DNA from: an uncultured Clostridia bacterium
GTDB lineage: Bacteria; Bacillota; Clostridia; Lachnospirales; Anaerotignaceae
Assembly: GCA_958420075.1 (NCBI GenBank)
Contig: CATZIM010000044.1
Span: forward strand, 1 to 10,069
DNA length: 10,069 nt
Reading direction: 5' to 3'
A model generated the notes under the pieces. The model saw only the letters and a list, made by a program, of their open reading frames with translations. It was not told the DNA's origin and searched no databases. This document shows, one piece after another, positions 1 through 6,688 of the stretch (within the stretch, counting starts at the first letter, position 1; every line of letters starts with the position of its first letter). Both the position numbers and the translations under genes were made by a program.

Positions 1-2793
1 CTTTTCTTTTTCCAGAATCAAATCCACTGCCTGTTCGAAAAATTCGTCTGTTTCCTCGTTGGGACCACTGGCAGTTTTTGCCACTGCCGTAATCTGATCC
101 ACCATTTCCTGTGTATATCCGGGGCGGCTGCTTTTCCGCAGGAAGTCCACAATCTGTTCCACTTCTTTATCCGTAACAAAAGCCCCCTGAATACGGGAAG
201 GTTTTGCCTGACCGGAAGGATAGAACAGCATGTCCCCTTTGCCCAGCAGTTTTTCTGCACCAACCATATCCAAAATGGTACGGGAGTCGATGCCGGAGGA
301 AACGGCAAATGCCAGACGGGAAGGAATATTGGCTTTGATAACGCCAGTGATAACGTCTACGGAAGGACGCTGTGTAGCGATGATCAGGTGCATCCCTGCC
401 GCACGAGCCATCTGCGCCAGACGGCAGATGGAATCTTCCACTTCGCCGGGTGCCGCCATCATCAAGTCTGCCAATTCATCGATGATGATAACGATCTGTG
501 GCATTTTTGCTTCCGGTTCGCCTTTTTCTTCCTTCATGGCATTGAAGCCTTTGATGTCACGAACACCACATGCCGCAAAGTCATTGTATCTTTCCAGCAT
601 TTCTCTCACTGCCCAGTTCAGTGCCGCTGATGCTTTTTTCGGATCGGTGACAACGGGAATGAGCAAATGAGGAATGCCATTATAGACGCTCAATTCCACC
701 ACTTTGGGGTCCACCAAAAGGAGTTTCACTTCTTTCGGGTCTGCTTTATACAAAATACTTGTAATCAGTGTATTGATGCAGACACTCTTACCACTGCCTG
801 TTGCGCCGGCAATGAGCAGGTGAGGCATTTTTGCAATGTCTGTCACAATGGGATTGCCTGTGATATCTTCCCCCAAAGCAAAAGCCAGTTTGGAGGGATG
901 TTTGCGGAAAGCGTCACTTTCCAGCACTGTCCGCAGATATACGGACTTGGTTTCTTTGTTTGGCACTTCGATACCTACTGCCGCTTTGCCGGGAATAGGC
1001 GCTTCAATACGAATGCCGCTGGCCGCCAGATTCAGGGCGATATCGTCTGCCAGATTGACAATCTTGCTGACCTTAACCCCCTGACTGGGAGAAACTTCAT
1101 ATCTTGTAACAGTAGGGCCTGCGCTGACATTGATGACGCGGGCTTCTACACCGAAACTTTTCAGTGTCATTTCCAGTTTTCTGCCATTCTTCTGCTGTTC
1201 CAGAATACCAGAACCGTTGCTATTGCCGGGGTCACGTCCTAACAGACTGATCGGCGGGAACACATAAGGCTTTTCAGCCGGTTCCGCAGGGGCAGCTGCT
1301 GGCTGCTGTGCCGCTTCTTTCTGCACTTCCGGGTTTGTCGTTGCTTCCGTTTTTGCAGGTTCCGGCACAGGCGTTTCCACTGGCATTTCTTCCACCATAG
1401 GAGCCTGTTCTTCCACATAAGGTTCTTCTTCTGCCACAGGTTCTTCCACTTCTGGCATATCCATTTCTGGAATTGTGTTTTCTTCTGCATCTTCCAAATC
1501 TGCGAAATGGAAGTCTGTTTTTTCTTCTGCTGCCCGCATAGCTTCCGCTGCAAGGGCTGCCGCCTGAGATTCCATATCCCATGCTGCTTCTGGCATTTCT
1601 TCTGCCATATTTTCTACAGTATTATCATCACCGAAGATTTTTTCGTAAACAGCTTCTTCCTCTGTCATTTCCGCAGGTTCCGGCTTGTTTGCAACTTCTT
1701 TCAGCGGTTCTACCACTTTAAAGCGTTCCGTAGATCTGGGCGGCATCTGTGTGCCCTGTTCCAGTTCGTCCACCTGCAATTTTCCACCGAATACCACATT
1801 GAAATCCCGTTTGGGTTCTTCCATGGGCATTTCGTTTTCTTTCACAAAGTCGTAAATGGGTTCCCGTTTCTTCACGCTGTAATCCTGCTTTTTCTGACGG
1901 AAAACCGTTTCTTTCACCTCAGGATGCTCTGTGGCTTCCACTTCATGAAGCTCAATGTTGAAATCTTCTTTATTCATCACACGGCGACGTTTTGCTTCCT
2001 GTTTTTCCAATCGTGCCGCTTCCATTTTTTCTTCCTGACGGATGCGGTCAGCCTTATTTTTGATTTTCTCATTGCGCACCTGTCTTCTGACTTTCTGATG
2101 GTCTGCCAGTGTACCCATAGCACCGAAGAAAGAACGTCCTGTTGCCAAAATGATGGAAATCACCAGCATCGCCAGCAGAACGATAACGCTGCCCAATGCG
2201 TCCAACAGCCCAAAAAGTCCACCGCCAAAGAGTCCGCCAATTAAGCCACCGTTTGTCAAAGAACCGCTGTCAAAAAGCTCCATGGCTTTTTTCGCAAAGC
2301 CAAGATCTCCAGAAACATTCAAAGGATGGAACAGGTACGCCGCTGATGCCACGGTCAGCAGGAATAACGCACCGCCAAAGGCACGCACCAAAGGCCATTT
2401 CCGCTCTTCAGACATGAGCATCCAGACACAATAGATAATGACCAATACCGGCAGCAAAGCGCCGCTGATCCCCAAAAGTCCTTGGAAAAATCCCCCGATA
2501 ACCTGACCTACAACCCCCATTTTGCTGGTGATCTGGCTGATGAACACCACTGCCGATATGACGATGATGACAATCAGTATCACTTCATCTAAGATACTGT
2601 CACCAAATCGTTCTCTGCTTTCTGGCATACGGGTGGTTTCCCGTTTTGGCGCAGATTTCGTATTTTTTGTATGACTGGCTTTTTTTGCTGCTGTTTTTGC
2701 AGTCGTTGTTTTTGTGCTTTTGCTGCCAGTTTTCTTCACCGCAGGGGACTTGGCTGTTGTCTTTCGCCCCGTGCTGCTCCCTTTTGCTGCCAA
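1..2793 (-). CDS. ftsK: FtsK/SpoIIIE-family DNA translocase, C-terminus beyond the window
   Basis: A hexameric membrane-anchored ATPase that pumps double-stranded DNA through the division or sporulation septum. The frame is open for 931 codons from TTG 2793 to base 1. The TTG start is supported by AGAGGTG 7 nt upstream and a near-consensus promoter. Visible parts: a Lys/Ala/Thr-rich N-terminus (about 1-55), four hydrophobic segments (about 71-88, 107-127, 136-155, 193-217), a basic then acidic Glu/Pro-rich linker (about 220-508) and the motor from about 510. Walker A GATGSGKS is at 663-670, Walker [12 protein letters not shown] has its Asp at 772, followed by the family blocks [24 protein letters not shown] and [13 protein letters not shown]. 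The sequence stops where the DNA-orienting gamma winged-helix domain should begin, so roughly 60-70 residues are missing. B. subtilis SpoIIIE is about 790 residues; the extra length here is in the linker. SpoIIIE versus a vegetative FtsK/SftA role cannot be decided from sequence. Confidence 0.96.
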   Translation of the reverse strand, partial: MAAKGSSTGRKTTAKSPAVKKTGSKSTKTTTAKTAAKKASHTKNTKSAPKRETTRMPESRERFGDSILDEVILIVIIVISAVVFISQITSKMGVVGQVIGGFFQGLLGISGALLPVLVIIYCVWMLMSEERKWPLVRAFGGALFLLTVASAAYLFHPLNVSGDLGFAKKAMELFDSGSLTNGGLIGGLFGGGLFGLLDALGSVIVLLAMLVISIILATGRSFFGAMGTLADHQKVRRQVRNEKIKNKADRIRQEEKMEAARLEKQEAKRRRVMNKEDFNIELHEVEATEHPEVKETVFRQKKQDYSVKKREPIYDFVKENEMPMEEPKRDFNVVFGGKLQVDELEQGTQMPPRSTERFKVVEPLKEVANKPEPAEMTEEEAVYEKIFGDDNTVENMAEEMPEAAWDMESQAAALAAEAMRAAEEKTDFHFADLEDAEENTIPEMDMPEVEEPVAEEEPYVEEQAPMVEEMPVETPVPEPAKTEATTNPEVQKEAAQQPAAAPAEPAEKPYVFPPISLLGRDPGNSNGSGILEQQKNGRKLEMTLKSFGVEARVINVSAGPTVTRYEVSPSQGVKVSKIVNLADDIALNLAASGIRIEAPIPGKAAVGIEVPNKETKSVYLRTVLESDAFRKHPSKLAFALGEDITGNPIVTDIAKMPHLLIAGATGSGKSVCINTLITSILYKADPKEVKLLLVDPKVVELSVYNGIPHLLIPVVTDPKKASAALNWAVREMLERYNDFAACGVRDIKGFNAMKEEKGEPEAKMPQIVIIIDELADLMMAAPGEVEDSICRLAQMARAAGMHLIIATQRPSVDVITGVIKANIPSRLAFAVSSGIDSRTILDMVGAEKLLGKGDMLFYPSGQAKPSRIQGAFVTDKEVEQIVDFLRKSSRPGYTQEMVDQITAVAKTASGPNEETDEFFEQAVDLILEKEK

Positions 2794-2832
2794 AGCTTTT
2801 CACCTCTGTTCTCAAGAAATCACTAATAAAAT

Positions 2833-2861
2833 ATTATACAATAAAAATAATCTGCTGGCAA
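2833..2861 (-). promoter_or_regulatory. Sigma-A-type promoter of the ftsK gene
   Basis: Reading the minus strand, a -35 box TTGCCA (2861-2856) is followed by a 17-bp spacer and a perfect -10 box TATAAT (2838-2833). Transcription would start near 2826, giving a leader of about 33 nt that carries the AGAGGTG ribosome site for the TTG start at 2793. Only one base differs from the consensus hexamers. Confidence 0.8.
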
Positions 2862-2885
2862 ACGAAAACCTGTGATTTCACGCAA

Positions 2886-2934
2886 AAAAACTGACCCGCT
2901 TGCTGTCATAAAAATCAGATGCAGGTCAGTTTTT
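2886..2934 (-). terminator. Intrinsic terminator after the dCMP deaminase gene
   Basis: An 11-bp perfect stem (2886-2896 with 2924-2934, core CTGACC/GGTCAG) closes a 27-nt loop that can itself pair partly (TGC with GCA). On the minus strand the right-hand arm runs into seven T residues. It starts 25 nt past the deaminase stop codon and lies upstream of the ftsK promoter, so it insulates the two genes. The long loop is slightly unusual for a Rho-independent terminator. Confidence 0.75.
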
Positions 2935-2958
2935 GATGTTCTTCGTTGGCAAAAATCC

Positions 2959-3402
2959 TCAGTCCATTTTCACCACTTCAATATCCGCTTCTTCCAGAAT
3001 CTTTCTGGACAGTTCATCAGGGTATTCTCCTTTGTGCACAATGCGCTTAATGCCTGCATTGATAAGCATTTTGGCGCAGATCACACAGGGCTGCAATGTG
3101 ATATAAATGGCAGCGCCTTCCGTGGAAATCCCCAGTTTTGCCGCCTGAATGATAGCGTTCTGCTCCGCATGGAGGGCGCGGCAAAGTTCATGGCGTTCCC
3201 CAGAGGGCACTCCCAGCCGCTGACGTTCGCAGCCGCCTATTTCCGTACAGTGCTTCAAACCAGCCGGCGCGCCGTTATACCCTGTTGTGATGATACGGTT
3301 ATCCTTTACAATGACCGCTCCCACCTGTCTGCGCAGACAGGTAGATCTGGTCTTGACAATCTCCGCAATCTCCATAAAATATTCGTCCCAACTTGCTCTC
3401 AC
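2959..3402 (-). CDS. dCMP deaminase (deoxycytidylate deaminase, ComEB-like)
   Basis: A zinc-dependent cytidine-deaminase-fold enzyme converting dCMP to dUMP, the substrate of thymidylate synthase, in the cytoplasm. The 147-residue protein has the zinc and catalytic motif HAEQNAI (His78, Glu80) and PCVIC (Cys106, Cys109). It also has the family-typical nucleotide-pocket block [12 protein letters not shown] (41-52) and [14 protein letters not shown]. Cys52, Cys58, His71 and Cys74 may bind a second, structural zinc, as in some dCMP deaminases (inference). The GTG start at 3402 is chosen because GGGAG lies 8 nt upstream and the product then begins at the usual [12 protein letters not shown]. The in-frame ATG at 3486 sits inside the -35 box of the gene's own promoter and cannot be the start. 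The gene is monocistronic, between a promoter and a terminator. Confidence 0.95.
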   Translation of the reverse strand: MRASWDEYFMEIAEIVKTRSTCLRRQVGAVIVKDNRIITTGYNGAPAGLKHCTEIGGCERQRLGVPSGERHELCRALHAEQNAIIQAAKLGISTEGAAIYITLQPCVICAKMLINAGIKRIVHKGEYPDELSRKILEEADIEVVKMD

Positions 3403-3457
3403 AATCGTTTCTCCCTTCTGTTTCTTTCGTAAATCATTCCGCAAAAATCCTACCACA

Positions 3458-3486
3458 AAGATAGCATATACACCTATCATTGTCAA
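3458..3486 (-). promoter_or_regulatory. Promoter of the dCMP deaminase gene
   Basis: On the minus strand a perfect -35 box TTGACA (3486-3481) is followed by 17 bp and the -10 box TATCTT (3463-3458), preceded by an extended -10 TG (TGC-TATCTT). The predicted transcript starts near 3451, about 50 nt before the GTG start. The position of this promoter rules out translation from the upstream ATG at 3486. Confidence 0.78.
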
Positions 3487-3564
3487 ACCAAATCCCCTCA
3501 GTCATACCGAAAAAAAGACTTAAAAAACCTCAGTAAATCTTCTATCCAGCCTCATAAAAATATA

Positions 3565-3597
3565 ATAGCCGGAATCCTTTTGCAGGATTCCGGCTAT
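3565..3597 (-). terminator. Intrinsic terminator of the CoA-transferase gene, probably bidirectional
   Basis: A perfect 13-bp stem (3565-3577 with 3585-3597, core AGCCGGAATCC/GGATTCCGGCT) encloses a 7-nt loop. It lies about 60 nt past the CoA-transferase stop. On the minus strand it is followed by an AT-rich tract containing five T; the better T-run (CTTTTTT) is on the plus strand. It closely resembles the hairpin at 9598-9631. Confidence 0.8.
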
Positions 3598-3655
3598 CTT
3601 TTTTCTTATGAAGCATCCTCTAAAACCGAGGCTTTTGTTTTGCAGATATTCCAGA

Positions 3656-4963
3656 TCAGATGATCAGGTTCATTTTCTTTGCTTCGAATTCCAGTTCTTC
3701 GCGGAACTGAGGAGCAGCCAGGGAAATGATCATTTTTGCTCTCTGGCTAGCTGTCTGACCTTTCAGACGAACGATACCGTTTTCTGTTACCAGGAAGTCC
3801 ACTTCGTTTCTAGGTGTGGTAACGATAGAACCAGGTGTCAGAATGGGTTTGATCTTGGAGATGGTGCCGCCTTTTGTAGTGGAAAGCATTGCGATGAAGC
3901 CTTTACCGCCTTTGGACATATTCGCACCTCTTACGAAGTCCAGCTGACCGCCGGAACCGCTGTAATGTTTGGTACCGATGGATTCGGAGCAAACCTGACC
4001 AAACAGGTCAACTTCGATACAAGAGTTAACGGATACGAAGTTATCATGCTGTGCGATAACAGCAGGGTTATTGATATAGCTTACAGGATACATTTCGAAA
4101 GCCGGGTTGTCATCCATGAAGTCATACATTTTTTTGGAACCCCAAGCCAGAGTTGCAACAGTTTTGCCAACATGGATAGGTTTTTTCATGTTGGTTACTG
4201 CGCCGCATTCCAGCAGGTCAACCATACTGTCTGTGAACATTTCTGTGTGCAGACCCAGATCTTTTTTATCTTTCAGCAGAACACCAACAGCGTTGGGGAT
4301 ACCGCCGATACCCAGCTGCAGAGTTGCGCCGTCGCAAACTTCGTCAGCGATCATCTGACCGATTTTCTTATCATCATCGGACAGAGGAGGGTTGTTCAGA
4401 ACCAGCAGAGGTCTGGAGGATTCGCACAAAGCTGTTACCTGAGAGATGTGAATCAGGCAGTCACCCATAACACGAGGCATCTGATCGTTTACATCCAGCA
4501 GGATGATGTCAGCTTTTTCACGCATTGCTACAACTTCTGCGCCAGCCATAGGGCAGCTGAAGTAACCATGCTTGTCCATAGGAGAAACTTCTGCGTAGAA
4601 AACATTCAGTCTGGGCTGAACATCTCTCCAGTAACCGGGAATTGTGCTGTAGTTACAAGGAATATAAGTATGGATACCTTCCTGGATGCCTTTTCTGCCG
4701 GGAGCGCCTGTGAACCAGGATACATATTCATATTTGCCTTTCAGTTCGGGTTTCATGAAGGGGCCGCCTTTTACAGACAGTGTTGCATGGTGTACGACAC
4801 CTGTCAGTTCGCCTCTCATTGCTCTTGCTGCAACCGCTTCACAAATAGCGGTAGGTTCTTCCAAACCTGTGGGACATGCGCAAACGTCACCGGATTTTAC
4901 ATACATGGCAACTTCTTCAGGGGATTTGCGTTTTGCCTGATACATTTCCTGGAATTTGTTCAT
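3656..4963 (-). CDS. Acetyl-CoA hydrolase/transferase-family acyl-CoA:acetate (4-hydroxybutyrate-type) CoA-transferase
   Basis: A family I CoA-transferase of the AbfT/Cat2/butyryl-CoA:acetate transferase group, which moves CoA between acyl-CoA and acetate through a glutamyl-CoA intermediate. In fermenting clostridia this recycles acetate and releases a short-chain acid. The 435 residues match the family length (about 430-450). Visible motifs: MDKHGYF (129-134), LGIGGIPNAV (217-226), the block LGLHTEMFTD whose Glu241 is the likely catalytic residue, DLFGQVCSES (319-328), the SGSGGQLDFVRGA motif (335-347) and VTENGIVRLKG (392-402). The ATG start at 4963 has AAGGTG 7 nt upstream. Codon use is strongly biased, suggesting high expression. 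The gene stands alone between a promoter and a hairpin terminator, with no butyrate-pathway genes beside it. The exact acyl substrate (butyryl, propionyl, 4-hydroxybutyryl, other) cannot be read from the sequence. Confidence 0.93.
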   Translation of the reverse strand: MNKFQEMYQAKRKSPEEVAMYVKSGDVCACPTGLEEPTAICEAVAARAMRGELTGVVHHATLSVKGGPFMKPELKGKYEYVSWFTGAPGRKGIQEGIHTYIPCNYSTIPGYWRDVQPRLNVFYAEVSPMDKHGYFSCPMAGAEVVAMREKADIILLDVNDQMPRVMGDCLIHISQVTALCESSRPLLVLNNPPLSDDDKKIGQMIADEVCDGATLQLGIGGIPNAVGVLLKDKKDLGLHTEMFTDSMVDLLECGAVTNMKKPIHVGKTVATLAWGSKKMYDFMDDNPAFEMYPVSYINNPAVIAQHDNFVSVNSCIEVDLFGQVCSESIGTKHYSGSGGQLDFVRGANMSKGGKGFIAMLSTTKGGTISKIKPILTPGSIVTTPRNEVDFLVTENGIVRLKGQTASQRAKMIISLAAPQFREELEFEAKKMNLII

Positions 4964-5056
4964 ATTCTCTCACCTTTCTTCATTTATTTGATTAAAAATC
5001 GGCATACTGCCAACGAGTTTCTTCTCATGCATACAATATACGCAATAATATTTTAT

Positions 5057-5086
5057 ATTTTACCATAGCAGCAGGCAAAAAGTAAA
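5057..5086 (-). promoter_or_regulatory. Probable promoter of the CoA-transferase gene
   Basis: On the minus strand TTTACT (5086-5081) is followed by 18 bp and TAAAAT (5062-5057), the latter preceded by an extended -10 TG (TGG-TAAAAT). The -35 box matches consensus at four of six positions. Transcription would start near 5050, leaving a leader of about 85 nt before the ATG at 4963. No riboswitch class was recognised in that leader. Confidence 0.5.
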
Positions 5087-5122
5087 GAATAGCTCATCAT
5101 GTTTCTGATTATATACAATCAT

Positions 5123-5137
5123 ACCATATTTTATGGT
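5123..5137. repeat. 15-bp palindrome ACCATA-TTT-TATGGT
   Basis: Perfect 6-bp arms around a TTT centre, about 37 bp upstream of the likely CoA-transferase -35 box. The half-site ACCATA occurs again at 5062-5067, where it overlaps the extended -10 of that promoter. This would suit a regulator site, but AT-rich DNA produces such repeats by chance. Confidence 0.4.
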
Positions 5138-5164
5138 TCTTTTTCTATGCAATTTTTTCATAAA

Positions 5165-5182
5165 ACATTGAAAATTCAATGT
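5165..5182. repeat. 18-bp perfect palindrome upstream of the CoA-transferase gene
   Basis: ACATTGAAAATTCAATGT has perfect 8-bp arms around an AA centre. It has no T-run, so it is not a terminator. It sits about 80 bp upstream of the probable -35 box of the CoA-transferase promoter. The arrangement (TTGA, four bases, TCAA) recalls CRP/FNR-family dimer sites, but the regulator is unknown. Confidence 0.5.
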
Positions 5183-5285
5183 CTACATATGTCATACATC
5201 TTTTATACCGTACTCTTTTTCCGCAGTGTTTTTTCTAAATTTAACTTCCATGTTCTTTTCTTTGTACGACATGAAAAACAGGCAC

Positions 5286-5321
5286 AAAAAAAGACTGTAT
5301 TCATAAAGAATACAGTCTTTT
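5286..5321 (-). terminator. Intrinsic terminator of the small P-loop gene
   Basis: A perfect 14-bp stem (5289-5302 with 5308-5321, core GACTGTATTC/GAATACAGTC) with a 5-nt loop. Read on the minus strand it ends in seven T residues. It begins 11 nt after the P-loop gene's stop codon. Confidence 0.88.
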
Positions 5322-5332
5322 GTGGTTACAGA

Positions 5333-5746
5333 TTAAACCAGATATTTCTGTACTTCAGCGGGAAGCAAATCCTGTTTGCGGCTGATAATCATAATCATAT
5401 CTGTTTCAGCTTCCGCAGAAGTCTTTTCCAGTTCTTCAATGAACTTCACGAAATCCGCGTCGCTAACTTTGTCCACAATATGATTCAGGCCGTCAATATA
5501 GATTTTTTCAATATCGCTATTCTGAGAAAGGATACCACAAACAAATCCTCTGAAAACCTGAGGGTCTTCCATAATAAACTTCGGTGTATCTACAAAACGA
5601 ACGCTATAATGCAGATCATACATGCGGCTGTTGTCATCGTCTACGAAAACAACGCTGCCTTTCGCGGTTTTGCCCGCTTCATTTGCCATTGCAATGAGTT
5701 TCTTTGTTTTACCTTCACCTTTTTCGCCTGCAAGAATCTGAACCAT
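5333..5746 (-). CDS. Small P-loop NTPase-like protein of unknown function
   Basis: A 137-residue cytoplasmic protein beginning MVQILAGEKGEGKTKKL, a clear Walker A motif (GEKGEGKT, 7-14) right at the N-terminus. A hydrophobic strand ending in Asp85 (KIYIDGLNHI) could serve as Walker B, and another strand, MIMIIS, follows at 117-122. The ATG at 5746 is chosen because GGGGGAG lies 6 nt upstream; the in-frame ATG at 5764 precedes this ribosome site. There are no membrane segments or sensor domains, and the protein is very short for a P-loop enzyme, so it is either a minimal nucleotide-binding protein or a partner of another component. From memory, similar short clostridial proteins carry loose names such as PilT-like; I see no pilus genes here and would not use that name. 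It has its own terminator, lies between the CoA-transferase and GNAT genes, and is likely monocistronic. Confidence 0.85.
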   Translation of the reverse strand: MVQILAGEKGEGKTKKLIAMANEAGKTAKGSVVFVDDDNSRMYDLHYSVRFVDTPKFIMEDPQVFRGFVCGILSQNSDIEKIYIDGLNHIVDKVSDADFVKFIEELEKTSAEAETDMIMIISRKQDLLPAEVQKYLV

Positions 5747-5893
5747 CGCAATCTCCCCCTTCATGATGTTGGTGATATACCTTTTCGTATTTGTTAGATT
5801 GTATTGCAGTAAAGCTAATGCTTTATGTTTATGATGTTATTATTCTCCCTTTTCAGAAAAAACCCTCTTTTTTTCCTGCTAATTTTTCAAAAC

Positions 5894-5964
5894 CATATAC
5901 ATTTATTCAGTTTCAACAAGTCGATTCCATAAAATACGAACTGAATTCATGCACAATGTATATG
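5894..5964 (-). repeat. Long imperfect inverted repeat just after the GNAT gene
   Basis: Outer arms CATATACATT (5894-5903) and AATGTATATG (5955-5964) are perfect 10-bp complements. Inside them ATTCAG (5905-5910) pairs with CTGAAT (5941-5946), leaving a 30-nt loop and an uneven bulge of 1 versus 8 nt. It starts one base past the GNAT stop codon. There is no T-run, so it is not a classic terminator; it may be a 3'-end stabilising structure. Confidence 0.45.
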
Positions 5965-5965
5965 A

Positions 5966-6517
5966 TTATTTGTTCACTCTGCCCAAATCCTCTTTGGTGT
6001 AGCGGTACACAATGTGATGGAGCGTGGAACGGTACTGTTCATAAGTTTCCACATCCAATGCGCCAGGTCTGGTCATCAGTCTAAGGGGAAAAGGCTTCTG
6101 CCCTTTGCGCATAGGCGGCTGCATATAGGGATAATCATTCCATACAAATCCATGACGTTCATAAAATCCAATCCTGCGGCGTGTCAGCTCGTCTTCCGGC
6201 AATTCCACTTCCAGAACGACTTTTTTACGTTTCCAATCCAAAAACATATCCAGCACATCCCCGCCAAAACCATGATTCCGCTTTTCCGGCAAAATGGCAA
6301 AATGATCCACATACAGCAGATCATCCGGCAGCTCCCAGGCAGCAATCACCCCACCGTTTTTTCTATTTTCATCCTTGATGGCATACAGACGGTATCTTTC
6401 ATTTTGGAGCAGAGCCAGCTGATCTTCTCTCGTACGCAGTTCTGTTTCCGGAAAACTCTGTGCAAGAATCGGATAAACTTTTTCAAAATCGACTTCCGTC
6501 AATACTCTCTCAAACAT
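5966..6517 (-). CDS. GNAT-family N-acetyltransferase
   Basis: A 183-residue cytoplasmic protein of the Gcn5-related fold, expected to move an acetyl group from acetyl-CoA to an amine; the substrate is unknown. Motif A is clear: the strand LLYVDHFAILPE (67-78) followed by the pyrophosphate-binding loop KRNHGFGGDVLD (79-90), with the R-x-x-G-x-G signature at Arg80, Gly83 and Gly85. Motif B-like FYERHGFVWND (118-128) is typical of GNATs. The C-terminal 45 residues (from about 140) extend past the core with a PFPLRLMTRPG block and a helical tail. A perfect AGGAGG lies 8 nt before ATG 6517 and 5 nt before the adjacent ATG 6520; 6517 has the better spacing, and the choice changes the protein by one residue. 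An in-frame ATG farther upstream at 6619 lies beyond the promoter and is rejected. It is transcribed divergently from the secreted protease. Confidence 0.9.
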   Translation of the reverse strand: MFERVLTEVDFEKVYPILAQSFPETELRTREDQLALLQNERYRLYAIKDENRKNGGVIAAWELPDDLLYVDHFAILPEKRNHGFGGDVLDMFLDWKRKKVVLEVELPEDELTRRRIGFYERHGFVWNDYPYMQPPMRKGQKPFPLRLMTRPGALDVETYEQYRSTLHHIVYRYTKEDLGRVNK

Positions 6518-6551
6518 CATTTTTTCCTCCTGTCTGCTTCTCGTGGGTAAC

Positions 6552-6580
6552 AGCATACCACATTTTAAGTAGAAAAGCAA
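6552..6580 (-). promoter_or_regulatory. Promoter of the GNAT gene
   Basis: On the minus strand TTGCTT (6580-6575) is followed by 17 bp and TATGCT (6557-6552), preceded by an extended -10 TG (TGG-TATGCT). The transcript would start near 6545, about 28 nt before the start codon, leaving just room for the AGGAGG site. Confidence 0.65.
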
Positions 6581-6652
6581 CGACGTCCCATATGGAAGGA
6601 TTTTACGTTTTCTTTGCAATTTTCACTGTTCTCTTTTCTTTTTTCCGTTCTA

Positions 6653-6661
6653 TGCTATACT
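6653..6661 (+). promoter_or_regulatory. Extended -10 promoter element of the protease gene
   Basis: TGC-TATACT forms an extended -10 box. The -35 position 17 bp upstream (6633-6638, in a pyrimidine-rich stretch) is poor, as is common when the extended element is present. Transcription would start near 6668. A 6-bp inverted repeat, TATGCT (6651-6656) with AGCATA (6666-6671), spans the -10 box and the start point and could be an operator, though it is short. Confidence 0.55.
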
Positions 6662-6688
6662 GAAAAGCATAAGAAAGGATGTGATTCT

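Larger units (their letters stand above)
4964..5332. other. Intergenic region upstream of the CoA-transferase gene
   Basis: A 369-nt AT-rich gap without a credible gene. It holds, from left to right, the CoA-transferase ribosome site, its 5' leader of about 85 nt, a likely promoter (5057-5086), two short palindromes (5123-5137 and 5165-5182) and the terminator of the P-loop gene (5286-5321). A plus-strand open frame crossing it runs antisense through the P-loop gene and has no ribosome site. Confidence 0.7.

Noticed and set aside
667..2244. Plus-strand open frames of 191 and 245 codons within the first 2.2 kb
   Set aside because: They are antisense to the FtsK/SpoIIIE frame, which is continuous for 931 codons with clear Walker motifs. 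Their Phe/Cys/His-rich products lack ribosome sites and recognisable domains.
3608..5068. A 486-codon plus-strand open frame, longer than the gene opposite it
   Set aside because: It is antisense to the CoA-transferase gene, whose 435-residue product has all family motifs, a ribosome site and a promoter. The plus-strand translation is Phe/Cys/His-rich without any domain and has no ribosome site; it arises from the biased codon use of the real gene.
5099..5797. A 232-codon plus-strand open frame across the gap and the P-loop gene
   Set aside because: It runs through a strong minus-strand terminator and antisense to a gene with a perfect Walker A and ribosome site. Its product is a low-complexity Phe/His/Asn-rich string.
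5856..5880. A-run/T-run hairpin (CAG, A6, T7, CTG) in the gap before the P-loop gene
   Set aside because: The stem is almost entirely A-T, has no extra T-run after it, and could form by chance in this AT-rich stretch; not convincing as a GNAT terminator.
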